From Zygnema circumcarinatum (taxonomy: Eukaryota > Streptophyta > Zygnematophyceae > Zygnematales > Zygnemataceae), in NCBI GenBank assembly GCA_037447605.1, contig CM074812.1, positions 2,047,076 through 2,067,357 of the forward strand: 20,282 nucleotides of DNA. The letters run 5' to 3'. The position numbers were made by a program, and so were the translations under genes. The notes beneath the pieces are model-generated. The model had not been told where the DNA came from. It did not search any database and saw nothing but the letters and a program-made list of their open reading frames with translations. This document shows, piece by piece, positions 9,488-16,794 of this stretch; position 1 is the first letter of the stretch; every line of letters begins with the position of its first letter.

Positions 9488-10360
9488 CCTTTCTCACGCT
9501 CTCTCTTTCCTCTGACTATGATTCGGGGCCAAGTGCAGACCTGGTACGTTAACACCGCAGCGCTTGCGAGCACAACGAACGGAGTGTTCTTTTACAGCCA
9601 AGACTGCACCGTCATGTTTCTCATTTCGTCCTTTCAGGTCACCTCCTTACACCTTCCCCTATCCTCATACTCATCTCCGCCATTGCGCGACTCTCCTCCT
9701 CCCACCCTCTCTCTTATCCCTCCTTCCCTCCCCCTCCCCCCCCCCCCCCCTCACTTTCTTTTGATGCTCGTCCTCATCTCAGCAATTGCACGACTCTCCC
9801 CTCTCCCCCACTCTCCCTCCCTCCCTCCCTCCCTCCTTCCCCCCCCCCCCGCCCTCTCCCTCTGTAGCTGATCCCATACTCATCTCAGCGTTTCCCGACT
9901 CTCCTCTCTCCCTCCCTCTCCCTCTCCCCCCCTGCAGTACACCACGATCGCCATGGCTCTCTCTCAGAGCTTCGGCCTCTTCCGCGCTCCCGTGTGGTCC
10001 AACCGCTCTCTCTGCATCGCCCTCGCCCTGCAACTCATCACCTCGAGCGTGCTCGTTCTCTCCCCTCCCTCCTTCGCCCTCTCCCTCTTCTCCATGGTCG
10101 ACCTCCTCCCTCACCGCGACTTCCTCCTCTGCCTCTTCCTCCTCGCTCTCGCCAATGGCGCCTGCTTCATCCTCTTCGAGAGAATGGCAGTGCGCCACGT
10201 GGCAGATGAACCCGACGCCATAGACCCGAGCGAGCTCGCTCTGCGTCCACTCCCTCTCTCTCGCTCGTCCTCTGAGAAAGGGAAGAAGGACCTCCCGCGA
10301 TTCGTCGCCGTACAGAAGATCTCTGAACCCTTTTGGAGCTCCTTGGCTTCTACGAAATAA
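215..10360 (+). CDS. P5B-type P-type ATPase (ATP13A2-like cation/polyamine pump), 5'-partial, 18 exons
   Basis: Exons: 215-420, 655-798, 1298-1468, 2697-2841, 3114-3163, 3607-3933, 4380-4731, 4934-5219, 5462-5591, 5802-5977, 6365-6575, ~7200-7501, 7786-7842, 8033-8135, 8496-8599, 8886-9105, 9539-9637, 9938-10360. All junctions are GT..AG and phase-consistent, giving 1167 residues after the first split codon. Seen in order: a membrane segment ending in LYSAYETW; A-domain TGES (736-747); M4 PPQLP (3661-3675); phosphorylation site DKTGT (3790-3804); N-domain KGAPE (5203-5217); VMVTGD (5931-5948); VFARM; hinge GDGAND (7790-7807); then six C-terminal membrane segments. P5B rather than P5A is supported by the M4 context ([10 protein letters not shown] before [11 protein letters not shown]), GVFARM and EGRCALV. 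P5B pumps such as ATP13A2 are endolysosomal or vacuolar and export polyamines to the cytosol; the substrate here is inferred. The cytosolic start and first membrane segments lie upstream. Odd: a 10-Ser run and an acidic low-complexity insertion in the N domain. Least certain is the start of exon 12. Confidence 0.9.
421..654 (+). repeat. ATPase intron with telomere-like motifs and a (GA)n tract
   Basis: The donor is GTGAGG at 421. Three copies or partial pairs of CCCTAAAAA lie at 428-447, 487-500 and 552-569. A GA-rich tract occupies about 571-625 and is followed by a G-rich stretch that runs straight into the acceptor GTGCAG at 649-654. The acceptor therefore has purines where a polypyrimidine tract is expected. 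Confidence 0.75.
799..1297 (+). repeat. ATPase intron of degenerate ATGTC/GTGAC repeats with palindromes
   Basis: There is no gene here beyond the intron of the pump. The sequence is built from many diverged copies of AATGTCGATG-like and GTGACRTGACG-like words. It holds a 12-base palindrome CGTCACGTGACG at 835-846, a run of GTGAGT donor-like words at 1126-1144 and a GCAT microsatellite near 1206-1222. The acceptor at 1292-1297 (TCGCAG) has a poor pyrimidine tract. Confidence 0.65.
1469..2250 (+). repeat. CCCTCC/CCTCCCT satellite-like tract in ATPase intron 3
   Basis: About 780 bases made almost only of C and T, with irregular CCCTCC, CCCTCCC and CCTCCTCC units, start directly at the exon 3 donor. 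The tract has no stop codon in two + frames and so yields long artefactual Pro/Ser/Leu open frames (from 1138 and 1340). On the opposite strand it is a G-run array with strong G-quadruplex potential. Its sense strand is pure pyrimidine, matching the coding strand of the host gene. Confidence 0.85.
2251..2696 (+). other. Unique part of ATPase intron 3
   Basis: This balanced-composition sequence lies between the C-rich tract and exon 4. I see no conserved protein segment in any frame. It ends in AAGCAG at 2691-2696 with no pyrimidine tract just before it. The next exon starts VADFPV and reaches the conserved ATAKGQLIR segment of P5B pumps. Confidence 0.6.
2842..3606 (+). other. Two ATPase introns around the 50-base exon 5
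   Basis: Introns 2842-3113 and 3164-3606 flank the short exon 5, which encodes the M3 core ([13 protein letters not shown]). The second intron contains a CCCCTT triplicate near 3363-3386 and an (CTCCCT)n hexamer array at about 3520-3590 ending at the acceptor CTGCAG. The array lies in frame with exon 6, so an open frame starting at 3262 reads through it; that extension is not real coding sequence. Confidence 0.7.
3934..4379 (+). other. ATPase intron 6 with ATGAAC repeats and a T-run
   Basis: The donor is GTGGGA at 3934. The intron carries an imperfect ATGAAC hexamer array at about 4283-4320, then an uninterrupted T-run near 4340-4355, then the acceptor CCTCAG at 4374-4379. No protein similarity is visible in it. 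Confidence 0.65.
4732..4933 (+). repeat. ATPase intron 7 with TTTTTAGGG telomere-like 9-mers
   Basis: The donor is GTGGGT at 4732. Three tandem units of the form TTTTAGGG / TTTTTAGGG / TTTTTAGGG lie at about 4751-4778, followed by AT-rich sequence with a T-run at 4860-4873. The acceptor is TTGCAG at 4928-4933. Confidence 0.7.
5220..5461 (+). repeat. ATPase intron 8 with a 14-bp TGTAAC tandem repeat and TTC run
   Basis: TGTAAC recurs at 5253, 5267, 5281 and 5295, exactly 14 bases apart, with the unit TGTAACRGAATGTW. A (TTC)n run follows at about 5315-5338. The 3' end is T-rich (about 5430-5455) before the acceptor TTGCAG, a good pyrimidine tract, unlike several other introns of this gene. Confidence 0.7.
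5592..5801 (+). repeat. ATPase intron 9 with (CT)n microsatellite
   Basis: A (CT)n run of roughly 27 units occupies 5708-5762 with one CG interruption. About 38 bases of purine-leaning sequence separate it from the acceptor GGCAG at 5797-5801. The tract is complementary to the (GA)n run that opens intron 11. Confidence 0.8.
5978..6364 (+). other. ATPase intron 10
   Basis: The donor is GTATGA at 5978, inside an arginine codon completed by G at 6365 to give [14 protein letters not shown], a conserved P5B run. The intron has CATGACCCTCGC short repeats at its start and several TGACGTCA-like words (for example GTGACGTCATCACATCATC near 6246). I see no gene in it. Confidence 0.65.
6576..7199 (+). 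repeat. ATPase intron 11: (GA)n start, then CCCCCTCC tract
   Basis: The donor GTGAGAG at 6576 is itself the beginning of a GA-rich microsatellite that reaches about 6643. Unique sequence follows to about 6850, then a C-rich pyrimidine tract (CCCCCTCC, CCCCTCCC) at about 6850-7133. The acceptor is taken as TTGGCAG at 7193-7199, which gives the right phase. A start a few codons away cannot be excluded, because the first exon residues are not conserved. Confidence 0.65.
7502..7785 (+). repeat. ATPase intron 12 with (CT)n runs
   Basis: The donor is GTACGG at 7502 and the acceptor GAGCAG at 7780-7785. Joining them restores [14 protein letters not shown], the P-type hinge motif, which fixes both sites. 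The intron holds several CT microsatellites (about 7540-7615 and 7735-7762) and a GTGTGT-like stretch near 7665-7695. Confidence 0.8.
7843..8032 (+). other. ATPase intron 13 with (CCCT)n at its acceptor
   Basis: The donor is GTGCGC at 7843. A clean (TCCC)n run at about 7999-8024 leads into the acceptor CCGCAG. The join gives DVGISIASSL, as expected directly after GDGAND in P5 pumps. Confidence 0.75.
8136..8495 (+). repeat. ATPase intron 14 with CTCCCT tracts and (TGTAAC)5
   Basis: Pyrimidine-rich sequence with CTCCCT hexamers fills about 8155-8385. A perfect five-unit TGTAAC hexamer array lies at 8451-8480, ending only 15 bases before the acceptor ATGCAG at 8490-8495. The array sits where the branch point is expected. 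Confidence 0.75.
8600..8885 (+). repeat. ATPase intron 15 with (GA)n directly before the acceptor
   Basis: The donor is GTGAGT at 8600. GA-rich microsatellites fill about 8766-8875, including two copies of the word GAGGCTGACCGAGAGAGA, and run into a G-run and the acceptor GCGCAG at 8880-8885. There is essentially no pyrimidine tract at this acceptor, but the join restores VILYNHDED...LYGDLFVVF, matching the P5B family. Confidence 0.8.
9106..9538 (+). repeat. ATPase intron 16, a stop-free CT-rich intron
   Basis: CT dinucleotide and CTTT/CCCT-rich sequence fills about 9117-9512 between donor GTGCTG and acceptor GTGCAG. Two + frames stay open across it, so frames starting at 8899 and 8993 read through into or past the intron. 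The tract is complementary to the GA-rich intron on the other side of exon 16. Confidence 0.8.
9638..9937 (+). repeat. ATPase intron 17, C/T-rich with two near-copies
   Basis: Donor GTCACC, acceptor CTGCAG at 9932-9937. The intron contains two or three diverged copies of a block with 'ATACTCATCTC' or 'CTCGTCCTCATCTCAGC', then a 'CGACTCTCC' word, then a C-run. It looks like a locally duplicated segment of roughly 110 bases. The join gives [14 protein letters not shown], matching the ISSFQYL motif of P5B pumps. Confidence 0.65.
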
Positions 10361-10382
10361 GTCTCTCTCGTTCTCTCTCTTC

Positions 10383-10417
<35 letters not shown>

Positions 10418-11046
10418 ACATTTCCCTCTCTCGTAGCTCCCCTCTCCCCTTCCCTAGGTCACTGTCTCTTTCGTTAGATGAAATTATGTCCGTGTGTGAA
10501 ATAATTCGTTTGTTTTAGTGTACATAGATTGACAAGAAGGGTTATTTGTCGCCACCCCAAATGCGGGTCTCCACTTACTTTAAATTGATGTTACAATTTA
10601 GGATTTCGAGCCTGTCGGTCCGTTCAAAAGCCGACCGGCGCAATGTTAGAGTCAGACAGCGTCTTTTTAATCGTTAGCGTTTAGTGTACCAAAGAAATAA
10701 TTTATGTTCAAATGAATAGCGAATGCTCTATTGGTCAGCACACTGCGTTACCCTGTTTTTGCCTTTCCTTCTTGGGGTTCTCAACGGCTCAATGATGGAA
10801 TCAAAGTGATGGAAAGAAGGAAAAGTAAATGGTGGAATCGTTCAGCCTTGGAATCAAAGTAAGAAAGGAATGGCCACCATATTCTTCGCATCAATTCCTG
10901 TTGTCAAGCCGTAGACAGCACTTTATCAAAACCAAAGTCATAAACAGTTTCTAAAAAAAAATAAAGACAATTTCCAGCCCCATCCACCATCAACCATACA
11001 ATCCACGATAAATTTCCCTTTTATTTTTTCTCAAAGTCACATCATA
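10361..11046. other. Convergent intergenic region with both 3' UTRs
   Basis: It separates the ATPase stop (TAA at 10358-10360) from the UTP7 stop on the other strand. A CT microsatellite lies at about 10388-10415, then unique sequence. AATAAA-type words occur on the + strand at 10960-10965 and on the - strand at 11020-11025 (TTTATT on +); the latter is only about 20 bases past the UTP7 stop. No coding similarity was seen. Whether either word is used for polyadenylation cannot be told from sequence. Confidence 0.55.
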
Positions 11047-14000
11047 TCACGTCTTCCTTGCGAACCGCGCCAAAGCCGACCCCACATCCTTCCCACTCCC
11101 ACTCTCACTCCCTCCCTTCTCCTTCTCCCTCTCCCTCTGCTTCCTTTCCCTCTCCCTCTGCTTCATATCCCCCACAACGTCCGCCTTCTTCTCCTCCACA
11201 ACGTTGAGCTGCTTCTTCTTGTGCCTCTTCGACGGCTTATTCCTCCCCTTCGACTTATCCTTCACCTTTTTCGGCCCCTCCTCCTTCCTCGCCGCCATGT
11301 TCGCTGCCCGTTCTATGCTCGCCACAACGCTCTGCCGTTCCCCGCTTTTCCGTTCCACAGCACCGATCTTCCGTGGGTCCAAAACGATCATTTCCGGCTG
11401 TAATTTGTCTAGCAGAGAATGCACCTCCGTCTCCCTCCTTTGTGTGCGAGTCTGGTAAGGATTCGCCACAAAGGAGTCAAAATTTGGCTCTCCCCCTCCC
11501 GGCACAATGACGGAGGAGAAACCAAGCGCGTGACCTATACCCAACACATCTTCGTAGGGGCAAAACCTAATTCCGCTGACGTCAGCACCCCTAGGCACCC
11601 TATGGGTCATATAGGGCGCCTTCTGCTTTGACGTCATCGCATCTTTCCAGATTTGGATTCCTGAGCCGTAGCCAATAGCAAGCAGCCCCCTTTGACTGAT
11701 CGTTGCTGAGCTGGCAGGCGAGGGAGTGAAGTAGGCATGCACCTCCTTGAAAGTTCGAATGTCCCAAATTTTTAGCTGCCCGTCAAGGCCAGTGGTTGCC
11801 ATGTATTGGCCCTGCTGGTCGACTGTGACAGCTGTCACGGGCCCCCTATGGCAGAGCATGCTGGCTAGGGGCACCCCGAGGTTGGGGCTCCATAGAGTCA
11901 CAGTTCCGTTGGCCTGTCCGAGATGCAGAACGGCGTTCCATGGGTTGGCCACCATGGAGCCGCAGCGGCCGCGGCGCGTGCGGTGGTGTGCGACTATCTG
12001 GCCTGTGCTCGTATCCACGTACTGAAGGAGGCCGGACTTGCCCATGGAGGCGAGCAGGAAGTGGTGGGGGAGGAACTCTAGGGAGGCAACTCGGCGGTGC
12101 TCCTGCAGGGAGGGAGAGAGAGGGAGGGGGGCAGGACGGGAGAGGGAGGAGAGAGAGGGAGGGGGCAGGACGGGAGAGGGAGGAGAGAGAGGGAGGGGGC
12201 AGGAGGGAGGGAGGGAGGGGCAGGAGGAGGGAGAGGGGGGCAGGAGGAGAGGGAGGGGGCAGGAGGGAGAGGGGGGGGGCAGGAGGAGAGGGAGGGGGCA
12301 GAGGGGAGAGGGAGGAGAGCAGGAGGAGAGGGAGGGGGCAGAAGGGGAGGGAGAAGGGGAGAGGGAGGGGGGCAGGAGGGGAGAGGGAGGGGGCAGGAGG
12401 GGAGAGGGAGGGGGGCAGGAGGGGAGAGGGAGGGGGGCAGGAGGGGAGAGGGAGGGGGGCAGGAGGGGAGAGGGAGGGGGGCAGGAGGGGAGAGGGAGGG
12501 GAGCAGGAGGGAGAGGGGGAGCAGGAGGGAGAGGAGGGAGCAGGAGGGAGAGGGGGCAGGAGGGAGAGGGAGGGAGCAGGAGGAGAAAGGGAGGGTGGCA
12601 GGAGGGAGAGGGGGCAGGAGGGAGGGAGGCAGGAGGGAGAGGAGGGGGCAGAAGGGGAGAGGGAGGGGCAGGAGGGGAGAGGGGGCAGGAGGGAGAGGGA
12701 GGGGGCAGGAGGGAGAGGGGGCAGGAGGGAGAGGGAGGGGGCAGGAGGGAGGGAGGGGGGCAGGAGGAGAGGGAGGGGGCAGGAGGGGAGAGGGAGGGCA
12801 GAAGGGGAGGGAGGGGGCAGGAGGGAGGGAGGGGGCAGGAGGGAGAGGGAGGGGGCAGGAGGGAGGGAGGAGAGCAGGAGGAGAGAGGGAGGGCGGCAGG
12901 ATGGGAGAGGGAGGGGAGCAGGAGAGAGGGAGGGCGGCAGGAGGGGAGAGGGAGGAGAGCAGGAGGAGAGAGGGAGGGCGGCAAGAGGGGAGAGGGAGGA
13001 GAGCAGGAGGAGAGAGGGAGGGCGGCAGGATGGGAGAGGGAGGGGAGCAGGAGGAGAAAGGGAGGGTGGCAGGAGGGGAGAGGGAGGAGAGCAGGCAGAG
13101 AGAGGGAGGGCGGCAGGTGGGAGAGGGAGGGGAGCAGGAGGAGAAAGGGTGGGCAAGGGGGGAGGAACGGAAGTGGAGAGGCAAGAGAGTCAAGAAGGGG
13201 AGTGGGAAGGGAGTGGGAGGGAAAGGGAGAGAGGGACGGGAGAGGGAAGGCAAGGAGAGAGAGGGAGGGAGCGGAACTGAGAAAGGGTCACTCAAGCAGA
13301 CAGTTTTTAGGGTTTTTAGGGTTTTTAGGGTTTTTGGGGTTCTACATGGATTCAAATTTTGACAACCTCAAATAGTTGGGGCAATTTGTCAGAGGATAGA
13401 GAGAGGGAGAAAATGGGACGAAAGGCGGGAGAGTTCGAGAAACAGAGGGACAGAGGGAGGTAGGGGAGCGAGGGGGTAGAGAGAAGAAAATAGGAGAGAG
13501 GGGGAAAGAGAGAGAGAGGGGTACTGCTTACCTTTAAGCAGTGAACTTCCAAGCCTCGCTTGTCGTATATGTACACATATCTGCATTCATTACCACAAGA
13601 AACCAACTTTGTTCAAAAAAAAAAAATATACTTTTTCTTCCTCCAAGTCTTCAATCAAAGTGGGAAGTCAAATAGAAAACAGAAAACGAGAGGGTGAATT
13701 TGAGAGGGAGGAGGGCAACTAGGAAAGAGAGAAGCCTGCGGAAATCGAAGTTTTATTCTGTAGGCAATAGACCAAAATTTCATGCACATTCAATGATTCA
13801 AGTCTCCCCTGAACCCTAAACCATCATCTCTTAACCATTCCAAGAATGCCAAGTTGGGATCAAGGGGAAAGTGAGTTCTCACTTTTTTTGGGCAACCGCG
13901 TAAAACATTTCATTGTGCAAAAAATGGACGTCTCTAATTTTTTCCTTAACCTGCCCCAACCAATCAGAACACCACAGACATTGACCGTAATGATGATTTT

Positions 14001-16400
14001 CTCACAAACATTTCACTATCGGGCAAGTAATGACCGAACGAAAGAAAGAAAGCCCAAAAGGTCAACGAAGGGATGGAACGAAACATGACGGAGGGATGTG
14101 ACGTCAGCCGAGTAACGACAAAGGAAGCGCTGAATTAGGGGCTATTAAAACGAACTTGAAGCTCACAAACGATTTTGCTCCTCCGCCAATCGATCATCGC
14201 CACGTGGCCCTTCTGCCCCCCCAGCAACAGGAAACGGCCGTTCCGTGTGTAGTCCAGTTTGTACGGCCCCAGTTCTGCAGTCAAAGCCGCGCATGCAAAT
14301 GAGTGTCTTTGTATGCATGACCCCATTATCAACATTATCGCCGTTGACTTTTGCGGTTGCATGTCCATTATAGGGTTTTCAGGCTTTTGAAACTCCTTAT
14401 AGGGTCTCCACAATAAAGACTGTTCTTTCATCTTTACTGCGACTTATACCAGTTTTTAAGTTTTCAACTTCTACGCCTTGAGAGTATTCGACGTTTTATG
14501 CTTTATTCCAGCGATAAGGTTCAGAAACTCCGAAAACAGACCTAAGAATTCAAACCAACACCTTGCACATGAAACCAACAAACAGCAAATGAGATAAAGC
14601 AGGGAAGTAGATTGACCTGGCAGCTTTAGGTCAAAAGCATTCCTCCCTGCCGCCAGGCCGACCTCTGCAACGACATCCTCCTGCTTGAAATTTCTTGTTC
14701 TCTCAATTCCCTCCGCTTCAAGGAATCCACCTTCACTCGGTAGTAGCCACTGGAGAATCATAGAATCGTGTGAGTGTGAGAGAGATAGGGGGAAAGCAAG
14801 AGAAAGAGAGGGAAAAGAGAGAGGTAGGGGGAGAGAGAGGGTGTTGGAGAAGAGAGAGAGAGAGAGAGAGAGAAGGTGGGAAAGAGACAGGAGGGGAAGA
14901 GAGTGAGGGGCGGGGAAGGCAGAATGGGCAAAGTGAGAAGTAGAGAGAGGAGGGGGAAAAGAGAGGGGGAAGCGAGAAAGTGAGAGAGGGAGAAAGAGAT
15001 GATGCAAGAGGACTAATGGAGATGTCTTCTCCCATTCTCTCCGCAGTTTTTTTTTCACTCCAAGAGCACTTGTTCCTGCTCACTGGTCTTCTTTCTAGCT
15101 CTACTTTTCGGCATTACTTTCCTCCCTCTCTCTTTCCTCTTTTTAGGGTTTTTAAGGTTTTTAGGGTTTCTAGGGTTTTTAGGGTTGACTTCAATTCTTC
15201 CTCCATGTTTCCTCCTCTCTCCTCGCCTCTACCACCCCAGTCCTCCCTCTCCTTTCCAAATCTTTTGCAGCTGCCTCTTCCCATTCCCTTCTCCTCTCCT
15301 TCATGTCAGCGAACTTCTCCTCCTCCCACTCCTATCGCCCAACTCCTCTCTTCTCCTCTGCTCTCCTTTCCCAATTCACCAAAGTGGCATCTGGAACAAT
15401 AGCGACGAAACCGACCCCGCCAAACTTTTCAATTGAAGAAACCCTTCTACCCAATTGAACTTCAAAATTTCGCAGCTTTACAGCTTAAAACCCTGCCAGA
15501 GAAGCTGAGCCCACCTGCTCCGTCTTGGCTGCACTGACAACGGCCGTCTCGTACAACTGCTCGCGCTCCTTCAGTACGCCCTTCAGCTTTTTGTCGGCCA
15601 CTTTCTGCATGCCGAATTTCAATCTGTGAGAACTCCCACTCTCCCTCCCCCCACTCTCTCACTCCACTCCCTCTCTCCCGCCCCTCCCTCTCTCCCCCAC
15701 TCCAAATGCCCGCCTTCTGCCCTCTGCCCCTTACTCCTCCGCTCGTCCATGCATCCTTAATCAAACAGTCCCTTCCCTCTTCACCTATTCTCCCTGCCTC
15801 TCCCCTTCCATCCTATCTCTCCGTTTCTGCCTTCCCCCTCCCTCTCTCGTCATTTCCCCTCCCTCTTTCGTCACTCCCCCTCCCTCTCCCCTCACTCCCC
15901 CTCCCTCTCCCCTAACTCCCCTGCCCCCTCTCGTCACTCCCTCTCCCTCGCCCCTCACTCCCCCACCCCCTCTCGTCACTCCCGTTCCCTCTCCCCTCAA
16001 AACCCCCCTCCTCTCGTCACTCCCACACCCCCTCTTGTCACCCCCCCTCCCTCACCCCTCACTCCCCCTCCCTCTCCCCTAACTCCCCCACCCCCTCTCG
16101 TCACTCCCACTCCCTCTCCCCTCACTCCCCCTCCCTCTACTCCCATTCCTGCCATTCTCCCAATGCCCACCTTAAAAGGAAACCTCTGGGGACCGCCCTA
16201 ATGTCAAACTACGAAAGCCCATCAGACCACTCGCACGAATTCTACAAAACCACTACTTAAAGACCCAAACCAGTAAACCCAAAGCGTTCGAATGCAGTAA
16301 AATATTGGCGTCACTCAGCTCAACTGAAGCCCAAATGCAGCCATGACATACTTGAACGAAGAAAAAGCTCCAAAAAAAATCCATACTAAAAACTAGAAAC

Positions 16401-16439
<39 letters not shown>

Positions 16440-16794
16440 CCCTGGAGAAGTTTTACAGCCGCACACCCCAAAGCCCCCCCCTCACCTTGACAGCTGTCGC
16501 CGGCCCTCGGACGTACTTCGTCATTCGCGCGCGCACCTCCTTCTCCACTTTCCGCGCGTTCACCGCCTGCGCCTCTTCACTCCCTCTCCCACCCAAGCTC
16601 CCTCTCCCTCTCCCTCTCCCACTCCCACTCCCTCCCCCTCTCTCACCCCCACTCCCTCCCCCTCTCCCTTGCCCACTTCTCCCTCCTCTTTTCCCTCTTT
16701 CCTCCGCCATGGTCTCCTCCCGTGGCCGCTTCTTCCCCCTGCGATCCATCACAGAGCTGCCTCCACCCGCCTTCTCCCCCGCCTCCTCCGCCAT
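11047..16794 (-). CDS. UTP7: UTP7/WDR46, U3 snoRNP (SSU processome) WD40 protein with BING4CT domain, 7 exons
   Basis: Exons on the minus strand: 16794-16486, 15604-15515, 14749-14617, 14274-14156, 13950-13883, 13580-13532, 12102-11047. Together they give 607 residues, close to human WDR46 (about 610). Phases agree at all six GT..AG junctions. Visible family landmarks: KYVRGP; DKKLKGVLKEREQLYETA; WLLPSEGGFLEAEG; ELGPYKLDYTRNGRFLLLGG; RDVHFLHNEMFYAVAQKK; YVYIYDKRGLEVHCLK; FLPHHFLLASMGKSG; NGTVTLWSPN; DGQLKIWDIRT; then the BING4CT part with GEPNFDSFVANPYQ and SLLDKLQPEMI. The N-terminus is rich in Gly/Arg (RG repeats) and the C-terminus is a Lys/Arg/Glu tail, fitting a nucleolar RNA-binding factor. 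UTP7 is a component of the small-subunit processome needed for 18S pre-rRNA processing. The start is the first in-frame ATG after the 5' GA repeats (GACATGG context); in-frame ATGs also follow shortly downstream. Confidence 0.93.
12103..13531 (-). repeat. UTP7 intron 6: long G-rich (sense C-rich) minisatellite plus telomere-like repeats
   Basis: The donor is GTAAGC reading down from 13531 and the acceptor CTGCAG ends at 12103. From about 12104 to 13275 the + strand is an irregular tandem of GGGAGAGGGAGGGGGCAGGA-like units (about 17-28 bases). A higher-order unit also contains GGAGAGAGGGAGGGCGGCAGGA near 12860-13120. TTTTTAGGG 9-mers follow at 13303-13341, then a GA-rich tract at 13390-13520. 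The tract has no stop in any frame, so the large open frames on both strands are artefacts. Confidence 0.88.
13581..13882 (-). other. UTP7 intron 5
   Basis: It lies between the exons encoding AVAQK and YVYIYDKRG; the split lysine codon (AA + A) fixes both ends. It is A/T-rich on the whole, with a short A-run at about 13615-13626 (+ strand). No other feature was seen. Confidence 0.7.
13951..14155 (-). other. UTP7 intron 4
   Basis: The donor GTTCGT at 14155 is weak, and the acceptor GGGCAG ends at 13951. The join gives CELQVKEKIRDVHFLHNE, which matches the family without a gap. The preferred-looking GTGAGC six bases after the SKIV codons would truncate the conserved CELQ and is probably not used. 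Confidence 0.7.
14275..14616 (-). other. UTP7 intron 3
   Basis: It runs from donor GTCAAT at 14616 to acceptor CTGCAG ending at 14275. Joining gives FDLKLPELGPYKLDY, the conserved junction of UTP7 proteins, with the glutamate codon split after its first base. The intron interior is unique sequence with no gene. Confidence 0.75.
14750..15514 (-). repeat. UTP7 intron 2 with CT tracts (sense) and telomere-like repeats
   Basis: On the + strand a GA-rich microsatellite covers about 14775-14998, so the sense strand is CT-rich next to the acceptor (CTCCAG ending at 14750). TTTTTAGGG-type units, partly degenerate, lie at about 15140-15186. The rest (15187-15514) is CT-rich on +, without coding similarity. 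Open frames across the GA region are repeat artefacts. Confidence 0.75.
15605..16485 (-). repeat. UTP7 intron 1 with CACTCCCCCTCCCTCTCCC minisatellite (purine-rich on sense)
   Basis: From about 15635 to 16145 the + strand repeats an irregular unit of roughly 20-30 bases built from CACTCCC, CCTCCCTCTCCCCT and CTCGTCACTCCC. On the transcribed sense strand this is purine-rich, opposite to the other large intron repeats. A (GA)n run lies at 16404-16433 (+). The acceptor CATGCAG lacks a clear pyrimidine tract. Unique A-rich sequence at 16150-16400 shows no gene. Confidence 0.75.

Noticed and set aside
9638-9937. Duplicated exon or mobile element suggested by repeated ATACTCATCTC blocks
   Set aside because: The copies are short, pyrimidine-biased and lack terminal repeats or coding potential; local slippage or duplication explains them.
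215-10360. Assignment as a P5A ATPase (MIA/ATP13A1)
   Set aside because: P5A pumps have PPELP and a different M4-P linker; the segments around DKTGT, VFARM, EGRCALV and ISSFQY match P5B.
12104-13275. CRISPR array
   Set aside because: Units are irregular, purine-only and without distinct spacers; the context is a eukaryotic intron.
11940-13375. Three + strand open frames of over 420 codons rich in Gly, Arg and Glu
   Set aside because: They are the antisense of UTP7 intron 6 and its last exon; all six frames are open there because of the repeat.
13846-14088. Small + strand open frame of 80 codons
   Set aside because: It is antisense to UTP7 exon 5 and flanking introns, with no recognisable similarity.
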